The notes under the pieces were generated by a model, which saw only the letters and a list, made by a program, of their open reading frames with translations, did not search any database and was not told the DNA's origin. A program made the position numbers and the translations under genes. Below are positions 41,638 through 50,369 of a stretch of DNA of 56,631 nucleotides, one piece after another. Where the stretch lies: contig DAHC01000006.1 in the NCBI GenBank assembly GCA_002498375.1, positions 1 to 56,631 on the forward strand, written 5' to 3'. How positions within the stretch are numbered: position 1 is the stretch's first letter; each line of letters starts with the position of its first letter. Source of the DNA: Methanocorpusculum sp. UBA424 (GTDB lineage Archaea > Halobacteriota > Methanomicrobia > Methanomicrobiales > Methanocorpusculaceae).

Positions 41638-42369
41638 TTACATGAGGGGTGAGAGTTCGTGAGCAAGGTACTTCTGCAGAGCTTCGGCGATCGTGATCGG
41701 TTCAGTGAGTTCATAGGCGGCGATACCGCCGGCTTTCAATGCCGCACTTGCATTCACACCGCTTCTTCCGGTAATTAAGACGGAAACGCCGTTTGATGCG
41801 AGGAGCTGTACTACCTTTGGACCAACGCCGCTTTCGCCATCGGTAAACGGATTTTGGAATATGGAGGCTGTGTTCGAGGAGAGATTGATCAGGGCAAAGT
41901 ACGGGGCACGGCCGAATCTCATATCTGCCGGAGAATCGAGGGACGTCCCGGTCGAGCTGATACAGACGACATGAGCCGGGTGGTCGTGTTCATGTTCGTG
42001 TTCTTCGCCTCCGCATGCATGATCATCATGTGAGCAGGAACTTGTTCCGGCAGTGAGAGTACCGTTTGCATAAGCTTCGGCTGCACGGCCGAGATCTCCC
42101 GAGACGCCAAGAATAACTTCGATGCCGTTCGCTTCAAAGAGATCGATCGCACGCGGACCCATACCCCCGGCGATGACGATATTCACACCTTCAGCTGCAA
42201 GAAGACGCGGAAGTTTTCCGGGCTCGTGACCGGGATTTTCCAGATCGGCAAGCCGGGTCATTTTCCCATCTTCGAAATTGAATAATGCATAACTCATACA
42301 GTGACCAAAGTGCTGGGAGACCAGACTCCCATCCTGCGCAATGGCGATTTTTTTGATTTGCTGTGTCAT
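41638..42369 (-). CDS. Tandem NifX/NifB-C-like protein with His-rich linker
   Basis: A 243-aa protein with two dinitrogenase iron-molybdenum cofactor (NifX-like) domains: IAIAQDGSLVSQHFGHCMSYALF...GGMGPRAIDLF, and SLDSPADMRFGRAPYFALI...GRSGVNASAALKAGG. The linker CSHDDHACGGEEHEHEHDHPAH is rich in His and Cys and should bind metal. Family members (Orp, NafY, NifX) carry Mo/Fe/Cu clusters. It is first in a unit with two MinD-ferredoxin ATPases. No nitrogenase genes are seen. ATG at 42369 chosen by homology. Confidence 0.85.
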   Translation of the reverse strand: MTQQIKKIAIAQDGSLVSQHFGHCMSYALFNFEDGKMTRLADLENPGHEPGKLPRLLAAEGVNIVIAGGMGPRAIDLFEANGIEVILGVSGDLGRAAEAYANGTLTAGTSSCSHDDHACGGEEHEHEHDHPAHVVCISSTGTSLDSPADMRFGRAPYFALINLSSNTASIFQNPFTDGESGVGPKVVQLLASNGVSVLITGRSGVNASAALKAGGIAAYELTEPITIAEALQKYLAHELSPLM

Positions 42370-42454
42370 AACAATAGTACACATATGCGCGAAAATATAA
42401 ATAAATAACGATTGAGGCACAATGTCAAAAACTTCTGAAAACAGGATGAAGCGA

Positions 42455-43078
42455 TCACTCAGGGATGTCGGGAATGTCGGTGACGGTATCTGGAATGTTG
42501 TCGATGATATCCTGAAGAGATGACGCTTTTTCCAGCATCTTCATCGTTTCAGGGTGCGGGGCTGCATAGATGCCCGGCCAGAAGTATTCATCATATCCGC
42601 TCCGGTTTTTGAATGCAAGTATCGGTTCATCCAGAGAAAACTGTGCGCTGACGCCTTTTTTATTGCCGCGGGCATCCAGTTTTATCCAGTGACCTTCGAG
42701 AAATACCGCGTTGAAGCAGTGAACACAGTATCCAAGCGAATCATCGTCCGCGAGGGTCGCGTGCTGAAAACAAAACCCTGCGGGGATTTTCTGTGACCGA
42801 AGGAGAGCTGCGAGAAGATTTGCTTTTGCATGGCAGATACCTGTCCGATACTTGAGAACATCGGAGGCTTTTGCCGTAATTATGTCTGCCCGTATATCAA
42901 ATGAGTGAGGGATATCATCACGAACAAACTCATAAGCAATGCGAGCCTTTTCGATGTCTGAGGCGGGATCGGAGAAGAGGTCACAGGCCTTCTTTTGTAT
43001 GAGCGGGTGAAAGAGATCGACAGACCGATCTTCGATGAGGAATTGGTGCAGATCCATTTCTTTACTGTAGGAGAGCAT
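42455..43078 (-). CDS. Transglutaminase-like protein
   Basis: A 207-aa protein with the transglutaminase-core triad: Cys82 in TGICHAKANLLAALLRS, His120 in YCVHCFNAV and Asp135 in WIKLDARG. These domains act as proteases or crosslinkers. No signal peptide is seen, so it is probably cytoplasmic. It ends in a run of acidic IPDT repeats. Substrate unknown; the downstream gap is only 70 bases to the convergent-free deaminase gene on the same strand. Confidence 0.8.
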   Translation of the reverse strand: MLSYSKEMDLHQFLIEDRSVDLFHPLIQKKACDLFSDPASDIEKARIAYEFVRDDIPHSFDIRADIITAKASDVLKYRTGICHAKANLLAALLRSQKIPAGFCFQHATLADDDSLGYCVHCFNAVFLEGHWIKLDARGNKKGVSAQFSLDEPILAFKNRSGYDEYFWPGIYAAPHPETMKMLEKASSLQDIIDNIPDTVTDIPDIPE

Positions 43079-43149
43079 CTGAAATAAACCAGACGACGGA
43101 ACCTGTTCTGATAATCACGGATGAATGATAATCGCAAAAAATAAAATGA

Positions 43150-44454
43150 TTATGCCGACGTTGCCCGTCTGACAAGATCCATGGCAACCGAGCCTGCCTT
43201 TTCCATGATCTCTTCCGCACCAGGGATCACGCCGTCGTGCATCAGGATCACACCGTCGCAGATAGTCGTTGAAACGGCAAGACCGCTCGTTGCATACACG
43301 GCATTCGAATCCGTGTTGAATGCAGGAACGTTCAGCGGATTTCTTCCAACAAGGACCAGATCCGCGAGATATCCAGGAGCGATCACCCCTGCGTTGAGAC
43401 CCAATGCCTTTGCCCCGTTCGGTGATGCGATTTTCAGCGCATCGGCGGCCGGCATCACGGTCGGATCGTTCCAGAAGAACTTCTGCAGGATGGCAGCCGT
43501 TTTCATCTCGGAAAACATATCCAGATCATTGTTCGAGGAAGCTCCGTCCGTTCCAAGCGCCACGTTCACGCCGGCAGCTTTCATCTCCGGATAGGGGAGG
43601 GCACGATTTCCGGCAAGCTTCATATTGCTGATCGGGTTATGGACTGCGGTCACCCCTCTCTTTGCAAGAAGCGAGATGTCCTCCGGATCAAGCCAGCAGC
43701 AGTGTGCCGCTATGCACTGCTCGGACAAAACACCGCAGTGATCCAGCCATGCCGGCGGTCTCATACCGTGAGCTGCAACACAGTCGGTGACCTCCTGCTC
43801 CGTCTCGGAAAGATGTACATGCAGAGGGATATTCTCCTTTTTGGCAAACTCCGCACACCAGGCGAGGCCTTCTTTAGAAACGGTATAGACCGCATGGGGG
43901 GATACGCCGGGCATGACACGCGGATTGTTCATACTTCTGATGTTTTTGACCGTCGACTCCATGATACGGGCTTCCGACTCGAACTTCGCATGATCCCCGC
44001 CGTCGATCATGCAGTAGGAAAGACAAGCTCTGATGCCGGATTCATCAACGGCACGGGCGACCTGCTCCATTTTGAAATACATGTCGTTGAAGGTCGTGGT
44101 TCCGGTGCGGATCATCTCCAGACAGGCGAGTTTTGCTCCCCAGTAGATATCACCCTCGGTGAGATGTGCCTCTGTCGGCCAGATCTTGGTGGACAGCCAC
44201 TCAAAAAGCTGCATGTCATCGGAGTATCCGCGAAGCAGACCCATCGGCGAGTGGGTATGCATATTGATCATGCCGGGCAGCGCGGTCGCTTTGTCCCCGT
44301 CGATGATGAACTCTGCGTCGTGGTCGGTGATTTTTTCTCCGACCGCTCCGATCGTTCCTGTACCGTCGAGGTAGATCTCCTGTATTTTTCCGTTCAGGCT
44401 GACGTTTCTGATAAGAACCGGGACCTGTTTTCCAAAGATGTCTGTGTCTGTCAT
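43150..44454 (-). CDS. 5'-deoxyadenosine/5'-methylthioadenosine/SAH deaminase
   Basis: A 434-aa amidohydrolase of the MtaD/DadD type. Metal ligands are in GMINMHTHSPMGLLRGY (HxH), HVHLSETEQE and HCCWLD, with the catalytic region GTDGASSNNDLDMFSEMK near residue 300. In methanogens DadD deaminates 5'-deoxyadenosine and related thio-nucleosides formed by SAM enzymes. It overlaps by four bases the phosphorylase gene upstream, which would use the inosine product. Confidence 0.88.
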   Translation of the reverse strand: MTDTDIFGKQVPVLIRNVSLNGKIQEIYLDGTGTIGAVGEKITDHDAEFIIDGDKATALPGMINMHTHSPMGLLRGYSDDMQLFEWLSTKIWPTEAHLTEGDIYWGAKLACLEMIRTGTTTFNDMYFKMEQVARAVDESGIRACLSYCMIDGGDHAKFESEARIMESTVKNIRSMNNPRVMPGVSPHAVYTVSKEGLAWCAEFAKKENIPLHVHLSETEQEVTDCVAAHGMRPPAWLDHCGVLSEQCIAAHCCWLDPEDISLLAKRGVTAVHNPISNMKLAGNRALPYPEMKAAGVNVALGTDGASSNNDLDMFSEMKTAAILQKFFWNDPTVMPAADALKIASPNGAKALGLNAGVIAPGYLADLVLVGRNPLNVPAFNTDSNAVYATSGLAVSTTICDGVILMHDGVIPGAEEIMEKAGSVAMDLVRRATSA

Positions 44455-45122
44455 GCGAGTTTTTCCACGATTTTTGTTATGATATCCGTTATCCGTTCGC
44501 CGTTTCTTCGGGAAATAGCGACGATCTCGTCATACTCCGGGGCCGATGCCCCGCCGATGCCGTTTGCATAGTTGTCCACGGTGCAGAGAGCAGCGCAGGG
44601 GATTTCGAGTTCGTTTGCAAGGTTAAGTTCGCTTGCAACAGTCATACCGACCACATCAGTATCCCCTGCAAAGCAGGCGATCTCGGCCCGTGTTTCGAAT
44701 CTGGGACCGAGCGTCTGAAAGTAGGTGCCCGGCTTTGCCTCCGGAACGATTCGACCGAGCTCTTCCCTTAGACCAGTGTCGATCGACGGAGGAATGTGAT
44801 AGATGTCGTTGTCGTGCAGACTTGGAATATCCCAGGGGCTGAATGAGTCGTCAGGAATAACGATGCTTCCCGGAGGGAGGTCATCATGCATACTGCCGGT
44901 CGAGCCGATAACGATGAGTCTGTCCACGCCGAGGATCTTCATGGCAGCGAGGTGTGCACGGTGATTGACCCGGTGGGGAGGAGTGTCGTTTTGATGGCGG
45001 CTGATAAAGACGATCCGACCTGCGTGAGCCTGGACCGGGCCGAATGGTGTTGATACACGGATTTTTTCGAGAGGGGGCAGGCGTGCCTGCAGGAGGGCTG
45101 TCCCCCCGATGATTCCTAACAT
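44451..45122 (-). CDS. Methylthioinosine/methylthioadenosine phosphorylase family
   Basis: A 223-aa MTAP/MTIP family protein with GIIGGTALLQ at the start, SRHQNDTPPHRVNHRAHLAAMK, GSTGSMHDDLPPGSIVIPDD, YFQTLGPRFETRAEI, and VVGMTVASELNLANELEIP. It cleaves methylthioinosine (or deoxyinosine) with phosphate for purine and ribose salvage. Short for the family (usually 240-270 aa) but with all core motifs. It is transcribed ahead of the deaminase; order of reaction is deaminase first. Confidence 0.85.
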   Translation of the reverse strand: MLGIIGGTALLQARLPPLEKIRVSTPFGPVQAHAGRIVFISRHQNDTPPHRVNHRAHLAAMKILGVDRLIVIGSTGSMHDDLPPGSIVIPDDSFSPWDIPSLHDNDIYHIPPSIDTGLREELGRIVPEAKPGTYFQTLGPRFETRAEIACFAGDTDVVGMTVASELNLANELEIPCAALCTVDNYANGIGGASAPEYDEIVAISRRNGERITDIITKIVEKLA

Positions 45123-45179
45123 TGTCAGAGTTATTATTTTCCGTCCAAGATATATAAGAGTCGGTTCAATCGCGGGGTT

Positions 45180-45848
45180 TTACAGGAAGGCAAGGATAAT
45201 AAAGTAAATGCCGATCAGAATTATCCCAACCCCGATGATGATGTCGATGGTGTTTCCGCTGAGTTTGGTGACTGTGCGAATCTTCTGACCAAGGGAACCG
45301 CCGATCGAGCTGAGAATAATCAAAGGGATGCTGAGACCGACTGCATAGATAAAGATGGTGAGGAGGCCCTGAAGCGGGGTCAGGTAGAGGGCGATGTAGG
45401 TGAGAACGATGATGAGCATCGGAGCGCCGCGGCCGACGGTGATCACGCCAAATGAAAGACCGAGAAGAAATGCGCCGATAATTGTATAGGCATTTGGGAG
45501 ACGAAAACGGTTGAAGATGCGCCGAATGGGAGGCTTATAGAGATGGAGGAGCTGAAGTCCCATCGCGATCATAAGAATGCCGCCAAGGATCCAGGCAATC
45601 GAACTGTTGAGGTAGAGGATATATTCGCCGAGGAATCCGGCAAGGAAGCCTAAAGGAAGAAGAGTAAGAATCGTACCTATGCAGAAGGCACAAACGAGTT
45701 TGAGTATTGTCGGGAGGGTTAGCGTTGTTTTACCGCTGGTAAGATACCCGATGAGCCCAAGGCAGATCACACTGTTGCATGGACAGATGCCTGCAAGAAG
45801 CCCGAAGATAAATATGCCGGCAAGGGAGGGATCGAATACAGCGGCCAT
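45180..45848 (-). CDS. CcdA/DsbD-like thiol electron transporter
   Basis: A 222-aa membrane protein with six helices, of the CcdA family. The redox pair is in GLLAGICPCNSVICLGL near residue 22 and the second region in LGLSFGVITVGRGAPM, where one would expect the partner Cys but none is visible. It moves reducing power from thioredoxin across the membrane. No thioredoxin partner or cytochrome c genes are nearby. Missing the second Cys makes an altered function possible. Confidence 0.78.
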   Translation of the reverse strand: MAAVFDPSLAGIFIFGLLAGICPCNSVICLGLIGYLTSGKTTLTLPTILKLVCAFCIGTILTLLPLGFLAGFLGEYILYLNSSIAWILGGILMIAMGLQLLHLYKPPIRRIFNRFRLPNAYTIIGAFLLGLSFGVITVGRGAPMLIIVLTYIALYLTPLQGLLTIFIYAVGLSIPLIILSSIGGSLGQKIRTVTKLSGNTIDIIIGVGIILIGIYFIILAFL

Positions 45849-45997
45849 GTCTCTGGTAGGTATGACGTGTGTGCTGAAGCATTATTGTTTTGGCGATCCA
45901 ATGACGAAATCAAAGAGAGGATTTTTTGGCGAAGAAAGCAACATCTTTTTATTCACATCTGCCCTATTGGTTAAGGCACATATTATGTGTGTTCGTT

Positions 45998-46069
<72 letters not shown>

Positions 46070-46322
46070 CTTGTTTTTCAGATAATTTTCGTTTGTATCA
46101 GTGATGCAATTATTTTGCTTTTCGAAAGCTATTTTCGCCGTGATTTCGCCTTCGGTGAACCATTTTGCCGTTTTGGCATCCGCATCCATGTGCCTCCCAA
46201 CTTCTCTGCATTACGACTATTCATACAGTAATCATAGATTATCCAAAATTTGCAGTATCCATGCCGCTTTTCCTGCCAGAATATATACCATACCAGCCAA
46301 TCTATATCAACTTCAGCGCATC

Positions 46323-46988
46323 ATGAAACAAGAAACAGCCGCCAGGCTAATGGTGATGATCCTCGGCCTCTTTATCATGTCGCTCGGCATTGCGTTTTCC
46401 ACCAAAGCAGGTCTTGGAACGACACCCATCTCATGCGTGCCCTATGTTCTGAGTCAGGGATTCCCTCTTTCCTTTGGAACGTTCACCTTTCTCATGAACA
46501 GTCTGTTTGTTGTTTTTCAGTATTTCCTGCTGAAAGACCGGTTTGAAACATATCAGTGGCTGCAGATCCCCCTTATATTCGTATTCAGCGTATTCACGGA
46601 TCTCTCGATGATCCTCGTTTCGGATCTCATCATCACGGGATATATATTCCAGTGGGTATTCTGTCTCATCAGCTGCATTCTCGTCGCATTCGGCATTGCC
46701 CTTCTGTTGAAAGCAAACCTTCTGATGATGGCCGGGGATGCTCTCGTTAGAGCATTGTCGCTGGTGTCGAAGATCCAGTTCGGCTATACCAAAGTAGGAT
46801 TTGACAGCACGATGGTACTGACCGCGGTCGTCGTTTCATGGATACTGTTTGCTGATCTGGTCGGCGTGCGGGAAGGAACGATCGCTGCGGCAGTATTAGT
46901 CGGTCTTATCGTAAAGTTCTTTGTTCCAAGACTTGGATGTCTGGACCGGATCTTCACGGAAAAAAACGTGATCGATCCTCAGGGTTAA
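46323..46988 (+). CDS. YczE/YitT-like membrane protein
   Basis: A 221-aa protein with about five helices, of the YczE/YyaS/YitT group (MSLGIAFSTKAGLGTTPISCVPYVLS, then FGIALLLKANLLMMAGDALVRALS). Function is unknown in the family. ATG 46323 is chosen: AATATATACC at 46280-46289 fits a TATA box giving a short leader. The frame upstream (from 46101) does not look like protein. Its 3' end overlaps the convergent GDPD gene by four bases. Confidence 0.82.
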   Translation: MKQETAARLMVMILGLFIMSLGIAFSTKAGLGTTPISCVPYVLSQGFPLSFGTFTFLMNSLFVVFQYFLLKDRFETYQWLQIPLIFVFSVFTDLSMILVSDLIITGYIFQWVFCLISCILVAFGIALLLKANLLMMAGDALVRALSLVSKIQFGYTKVGFDSTMVLTAVVVSWILFADLVGVREGTIAAAVLVGLIVKFFVPRLGCLDRIFTEKNVIDPQG

Positions 46989-47833
46989 GGCAGAAACGAG
47001 TCGAAGATGATCACATCAAAAGAGGACACTGCCGTATCCAATTCGTTATTACTGCGGATCGTCCACCCCACTTTGACAATGCCGAATAATTTCGTGCATA
47101 TCCGATAGGACAGTTGATTTTTGTACCGAATATTGTAGGCAATAAAATCCGGTCTGATAAAAAAATTCATCAGACAATGCGTCAGAACGAATATCTCCAG
47201 GAATGTCAGTTTCGGCGGCTGACCGCATGTGAGAGCTGCCAGTTCCTTTTGATAATCCGTACTTAAAAAGCCCCGCAGATACTCCGGCCGATTGATCCTG
47301 AACCAGTGAACGATCATCGGGTTGAACGATTCGATACAAAATACCCCGGTATATGTGTCAAGGCATACAGCCGTTTTTTCGCACAATCCCGCATACTCGG
47401 AGGCGGAGGCGTTTTTCAACTCGATGACGAGAGGAACGGTTCCGTTTATCAGAGATAAGGCGTCGGATAATTTGGGTATTTTTTCATCCGAGTAAAATAA
47501 CCGGTATTCCTGAAGCGTTTCGTATGTACAGTCGGAAAGCTTTGTATCGACCCCCGACGTGCGGTGCAGATTGTCATCATGAAGGATAACGACTTCGTTG
47601 TCTTTGGTCAGCTGCACATCCAGTTCGATCCCGTATCCGGCATCGACCGCTTTTTGAAATGCGGCGAGGGAATTCTCCGGAGCTGAAGTTGTATTATCGA
47701 ACAAACCCCTGTGTGCAATGCGGTATTGTTGAAAAACCAGCATTCGTTCCTTTCTGGGTTTCCCTGGGTAAAGGAAAAAAAGATACAGGCAGGCGACGGC
47801 GATGAGAAGTATCAGGATATATATGAGGATCAT
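46985..47833 (-). CDS. Glycerophosphodiester phosphodiesterase (GDPD), membrane-anchored
   Basis: A 282-aa protein with an N-terminal transmembrane helix (residues 1-22) and a GDPD domain: YRIAHRGLFDN, APENSLAAFQKAVDAG, IELDVQLTKDNEVVILHDD and LHRTSG, with all catalytic His and acidic residues. It hydrolyses glycerophosphodiesters released from phospholipids. Domain faces outward or inward cannot be told. It overlaps the convergent YczE-like gene by four bases. Confidence 0.88.
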   Translation of the reverse strand: MILIYILILLIAVACLYLFFLYPGKPRKERMLVFQQYRIAHRGLFDNTTSAPENSLAAFQKAVDAGYGIELDVQLTKDNEVVILHDDNLHRTSGVDTKLSDCTYETLQEYRLFYSDEKIPKLSDALSLINGTVPLVIELKNASASEYAGLCEKTAVCLDTYTGVFCIESFNPMIVHWFRINRPEYLRGFLSTDYQKELAALTCGQPPKLTFLEIFVLTHCLMNFFIRPDFIAYNIRYKNQLSYRICTKLFGIVKVGWTIRSNNELDTAVSSFDVIIFDSFLP

Positions 47834-47955
47834 AAATTCTGGCGTTTTCCAACAGATATTTCGTGCGGCATCTTAGATAAGTATGCTGAATCTTATGAGA
47901 GATGAACCGGTTCCGAAAAACAGGCTCCCCTCGTAGAATAAAAAAGGAGTACTCC

Positions 47956-48510
47956 TTACTCCGCGAGTTTTTCACCGAACGCTCGTGCCCGTGCCAGCTG
48001 TGCTTCCGTGACCTCATCTGCGTTGTGGAGCCCGCCGAAAAATTCCGGTGCCAGGATATCTGCACCGCAGCTGACAAACCCTTTGGTCAGATGTTCGGCC
48101 GCGATCGGATAATGCGTTTCGTCGGCAAAACCCTGCGTAATGAGTGCTGCCGCCTTCTTTCCTTTCTTAAGTTTGGAACCGGCAGGACCGAGGAAGGCAT
48201 ACATCCGGTCAACAAAACATTTGCTTTGTCCGCTTATGTCTCCGAAATAGATCGGAGATCCAAGCAGGATCACATCCGCTTCGTTGAGTTTGGCGTAAAG
48301 TCCTGTCATATCGTCATTTAAGATGGAGCAGAACTTGGTCTGGTCTTTTTTGCATTCATTACAGCCCAGACATCCTTTGATGTTCAGCTTTGCAATGTTG
48401 ATATACTCAACTGCAGCTCCTTTTTCCATCGCAGCTTCGAGAGCTGCTTCGATCAGTTTTTTCGTACTGCTCTTTGGAGCAGCAGACCCGCATAACCCGA
48501 TGATTTTCAT
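47956..48510 (-). CDS. Iron-sulfur flavoprotein (Isf/NADPH-dependent FMN reductase family)
   Basis: A 184-aa flavodoxin-like protein with GLCGSAAPKSSTKKLIEAAL (FMN phosphate loop), the compact cluster motif Cys47-x2-Cys50-x2-Cys53-x7-Cys61 in KGCLGCNECKK, and LLGSPIYFGDISGQSKCFVDR. Isf proteins carry FMN and a [4Fe-4S] cluster and help deal with oxygen or peroxide in methanogens. ATG 48510 chosen by homology; the frame opens 25 residues earlier. Confidence 0.9.
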   Translation of the reverse strand: MKIIGLCGSAAPKSSTKKLIEAALEAAMEKGAAVEYINIAKLNIKGCLGCNECKKDQTKFCSILNDDMTGLYAKLNEADVILLGSPIYFGDISGQSKCFVDRMYAFLGPAGSKLKKGKKAAALITQGFADETHYPIAAEHLTKGFVSCGADILAPEFFGGLHNADEVTEAQLARARAFGEKLAE

Positions 48511-48624
48511 ATAGCTATACATTATCAGATGTGCTATAAGGTGTTTCTGTAAATTTGACTGATGGAAAAAACATGAAAAGGTCATTGTCCAAATTCTTAT
48601 CCTGCATCAGTACAATACTCCTGT

Positions 48625-49731
48625 ATGAGTTCGTATCTGGAAGATTTCAAAGATTACTTCCGATTCCACCGGGGCTTGGTTCCCGGGATTCTCGTTTGTA
48701 TTATAGTTGCTCTCGTTTCATATATCCTCACGCGGGGCACCCTCTGGGAAGGCGGATTCAGAATCCTTCCTGCAGAATTGTTCACCGATAATCCGGTGTT
48801 TTATTTCCTTGCAAAAGTCGGACCGATCGTTCTTGCCCTCATCATCTGCATTTTCATCAATATCCCTAGATTCGACGCAGGAGGGGCATATGCCGGGAAA
48901 TATATTCTGCGTATCGCCATCATCCTGATGGGTGCGAGAGTTACCTATGATGTTTTGATGACCGGATCACTGGCAGGTCTGATCATTATCCTTGGTGTGC
49001 TGGCAGGAGTTCTGGCACTGGCCATGCTTATTGGAAAAGGATTGAAATTACCGTGGGATGCGTCCGCCCTCACCGGCACGGGAAACGGCATTTGCGGAGT
49101 TTCGGCAACGCTTTCGGTAGCTCCGGTGATCAATGCCGACAAGAAACATGTTGATGCAGTTGTCGGGGTGATCAGTCTTTTAGGAATCGCCGGCGTATTT
49201 GTTATTCCGGCAATCGCCTCTTTTCTTTCAATGACGCCCATGCAGGCAGAGGTCTTTATCGGAGGGACTCTGCATGAAATCGGGAATGTCATCCCGGCGG
49301 CAGATCTCTATTACTCGGTCACGGGTTCTGACGTTGGGGCGTTGGCGCTTGCTTATAAGATGATCCGGGTTGCTATGCTCGTCGTAGTTGCAACCGTGTT
49401 TGGCTGGATCTACTGCAGACGGCAAATGAAACTGGTGAACGGGTCATGTCCTACGGAAAAAGCCAAAATCCAGGGATTTTTAATCTTGTTCGTTATAATG
49501 GCAGCTTTGATGAGCCTGGTGATTTACGTCTTTTATGATCCGGGAAAAGCGGTCCAGGCAGTCATAACAAATAGTTCAGTGACGATTCTGACGATCGCAA
49601 TGGCGGGTGTTGGTCTGTCGATGAATCTGAAAGACACGCTTTCCACCGGCAAAATACTGCTTCCGTTCGGGATTGCGGTCTGGCTGTTTCAAATCATAGC
49701 CATGTGCATTCTGATCCTCCTGTTCGTATAA
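48625..49731 (+). CDS. YeiH-family putative sulfate exporter/membrane protein
   Basis: A 368-aa protein with about ten helices of the YeiH (UPF0324) family. Marker motifs are ILRIAIILMGARVTYD, DASALTGTGNGICGVSATLSVAPVI, and FIGGTLHEIGNVIPAA. The function is predicted to be anion (sulfate/sulfite) export but unproved. It is divergent from the Isf gene, 114 bases apart. GUC/TTT-rich downstream sequence at 49742-49763 can fold into a hairpin. Confidence 0.88.
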   Translation: MSSYLEDFKDYFRFHRGLVPGILVCIIVALVSYILTRGTLWEGGFRILPAELFTDNPVFYFLAKVGPIVLALIICIFINIPRFDAGGAYAGKYILRIAIILMGARVTYDVLMTGSLAGLIIILGVLAGVLALAMLIGKGLKLPWDASALTGTGNGICGVSATLSVAPVINADKKHVDAVVGVISLLGIAGVFVIPAIASFLSMTPMQAEVFIGGTLHEIGNVIPAADLYYSVTGSDVGALALAYKMIRVAMLVVVATVFGWIYCRRQMKLVNGSCPTEKAKIQGFLILFVIMAALMSLVIYVFYDPGKAVQAVITNSSVTILTIAMAGVGLSMNLKDTLSTGKILLPFGIAVWLFQIIAMCILILLFV

Positions 49732-49881
49732 AAAAAGAGATTCTCACCCCATTTTTTGTGAGATATTTGTTCAGGTTATTTTTCCGACAGATATGGGCAA
49801 GGTATGACGTACTTGGAACACGTATCCCGGCATCGGTTTTCTCGATCTTATTCGCCAAATATGCTCCCCACATCTCTTTCC

Positions 49882-50120
49882 TTTTTTCTGATTAAGGGGT
49901 GCGGGGAAGTGACTGCGGGGTGAGCCGATAGGCTCGCCCTCAGCTGAGGCGGGTTGGAGACGAAGTCGACGACCTCAGCCGAGCAAGGCTTTGCCTTGCG
50001 AGCAAACCGAAGGTTTGCGATCCGGCGCGGAGGCGGATTGACGGCAAATCCTTGCTCCGCTAAGGCCGCCCCCAACGGGGCAGCCCGCAGTCCCCTCCCG
50101 CACCCCATAATTAGAAAAAT
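49882..50120. repeat. MITE-like palindromic repeat (block A)
   Basis: A gene-free GC-rich block with imperfect terminal inverted repeats of about 36 bases: TTTTTCTGATTA then GGGGTGCGGGGAAG and GTGACTGCGGG on the left (49882-49919), and the matching complement CCCGCAGTCCCC...TAATTAGAAAAA on the right (50084-50120). Inside are several smaller perfect hairpins: GCAAGGC/GCCTTGC, GCAAACC/GGTTTGC and GAGCC/GGCTC. The block has no protein. It belongs to a modular family with other copies up to 56631. Confidence 0.75.
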
Positions 50121-50340
50121 ATGTGATACATTGAAGATTTATTCTGAAAAGTAAGTGACTCGCGAGAGAGTTTATCATGGCTTTTGAAAAATGCTTAGGG
50201 GCATTCATTATGTGGCATTTCCACTATCTGTCAAATTCAGATTAATATAGCTGATTCTTCATTTACGGACGGAAAAGTGGAATTTTGGCGATGAGATCTC
50301 CTGCTGATTTATAAAAAACTATAAGATTGATCGATACGAA

Positions 50341-50353
50341 CAATGGACCATTG
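50341..50353. promoter_or_regulatory. Palindrome near the start of the Sel1 gene transcript
   Basis: CAATGGACCATTG is a perfect 6-bp dyad around one base, 17 bases before the ATG at 50370 and just after the predicted start of transcription (TATA TTTATAAAAA at 50308-50317). It could be a repressor site. Confidence 0.4.
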
Positions 50354-50369
50354 AGCGTGGTGAGGAAAC

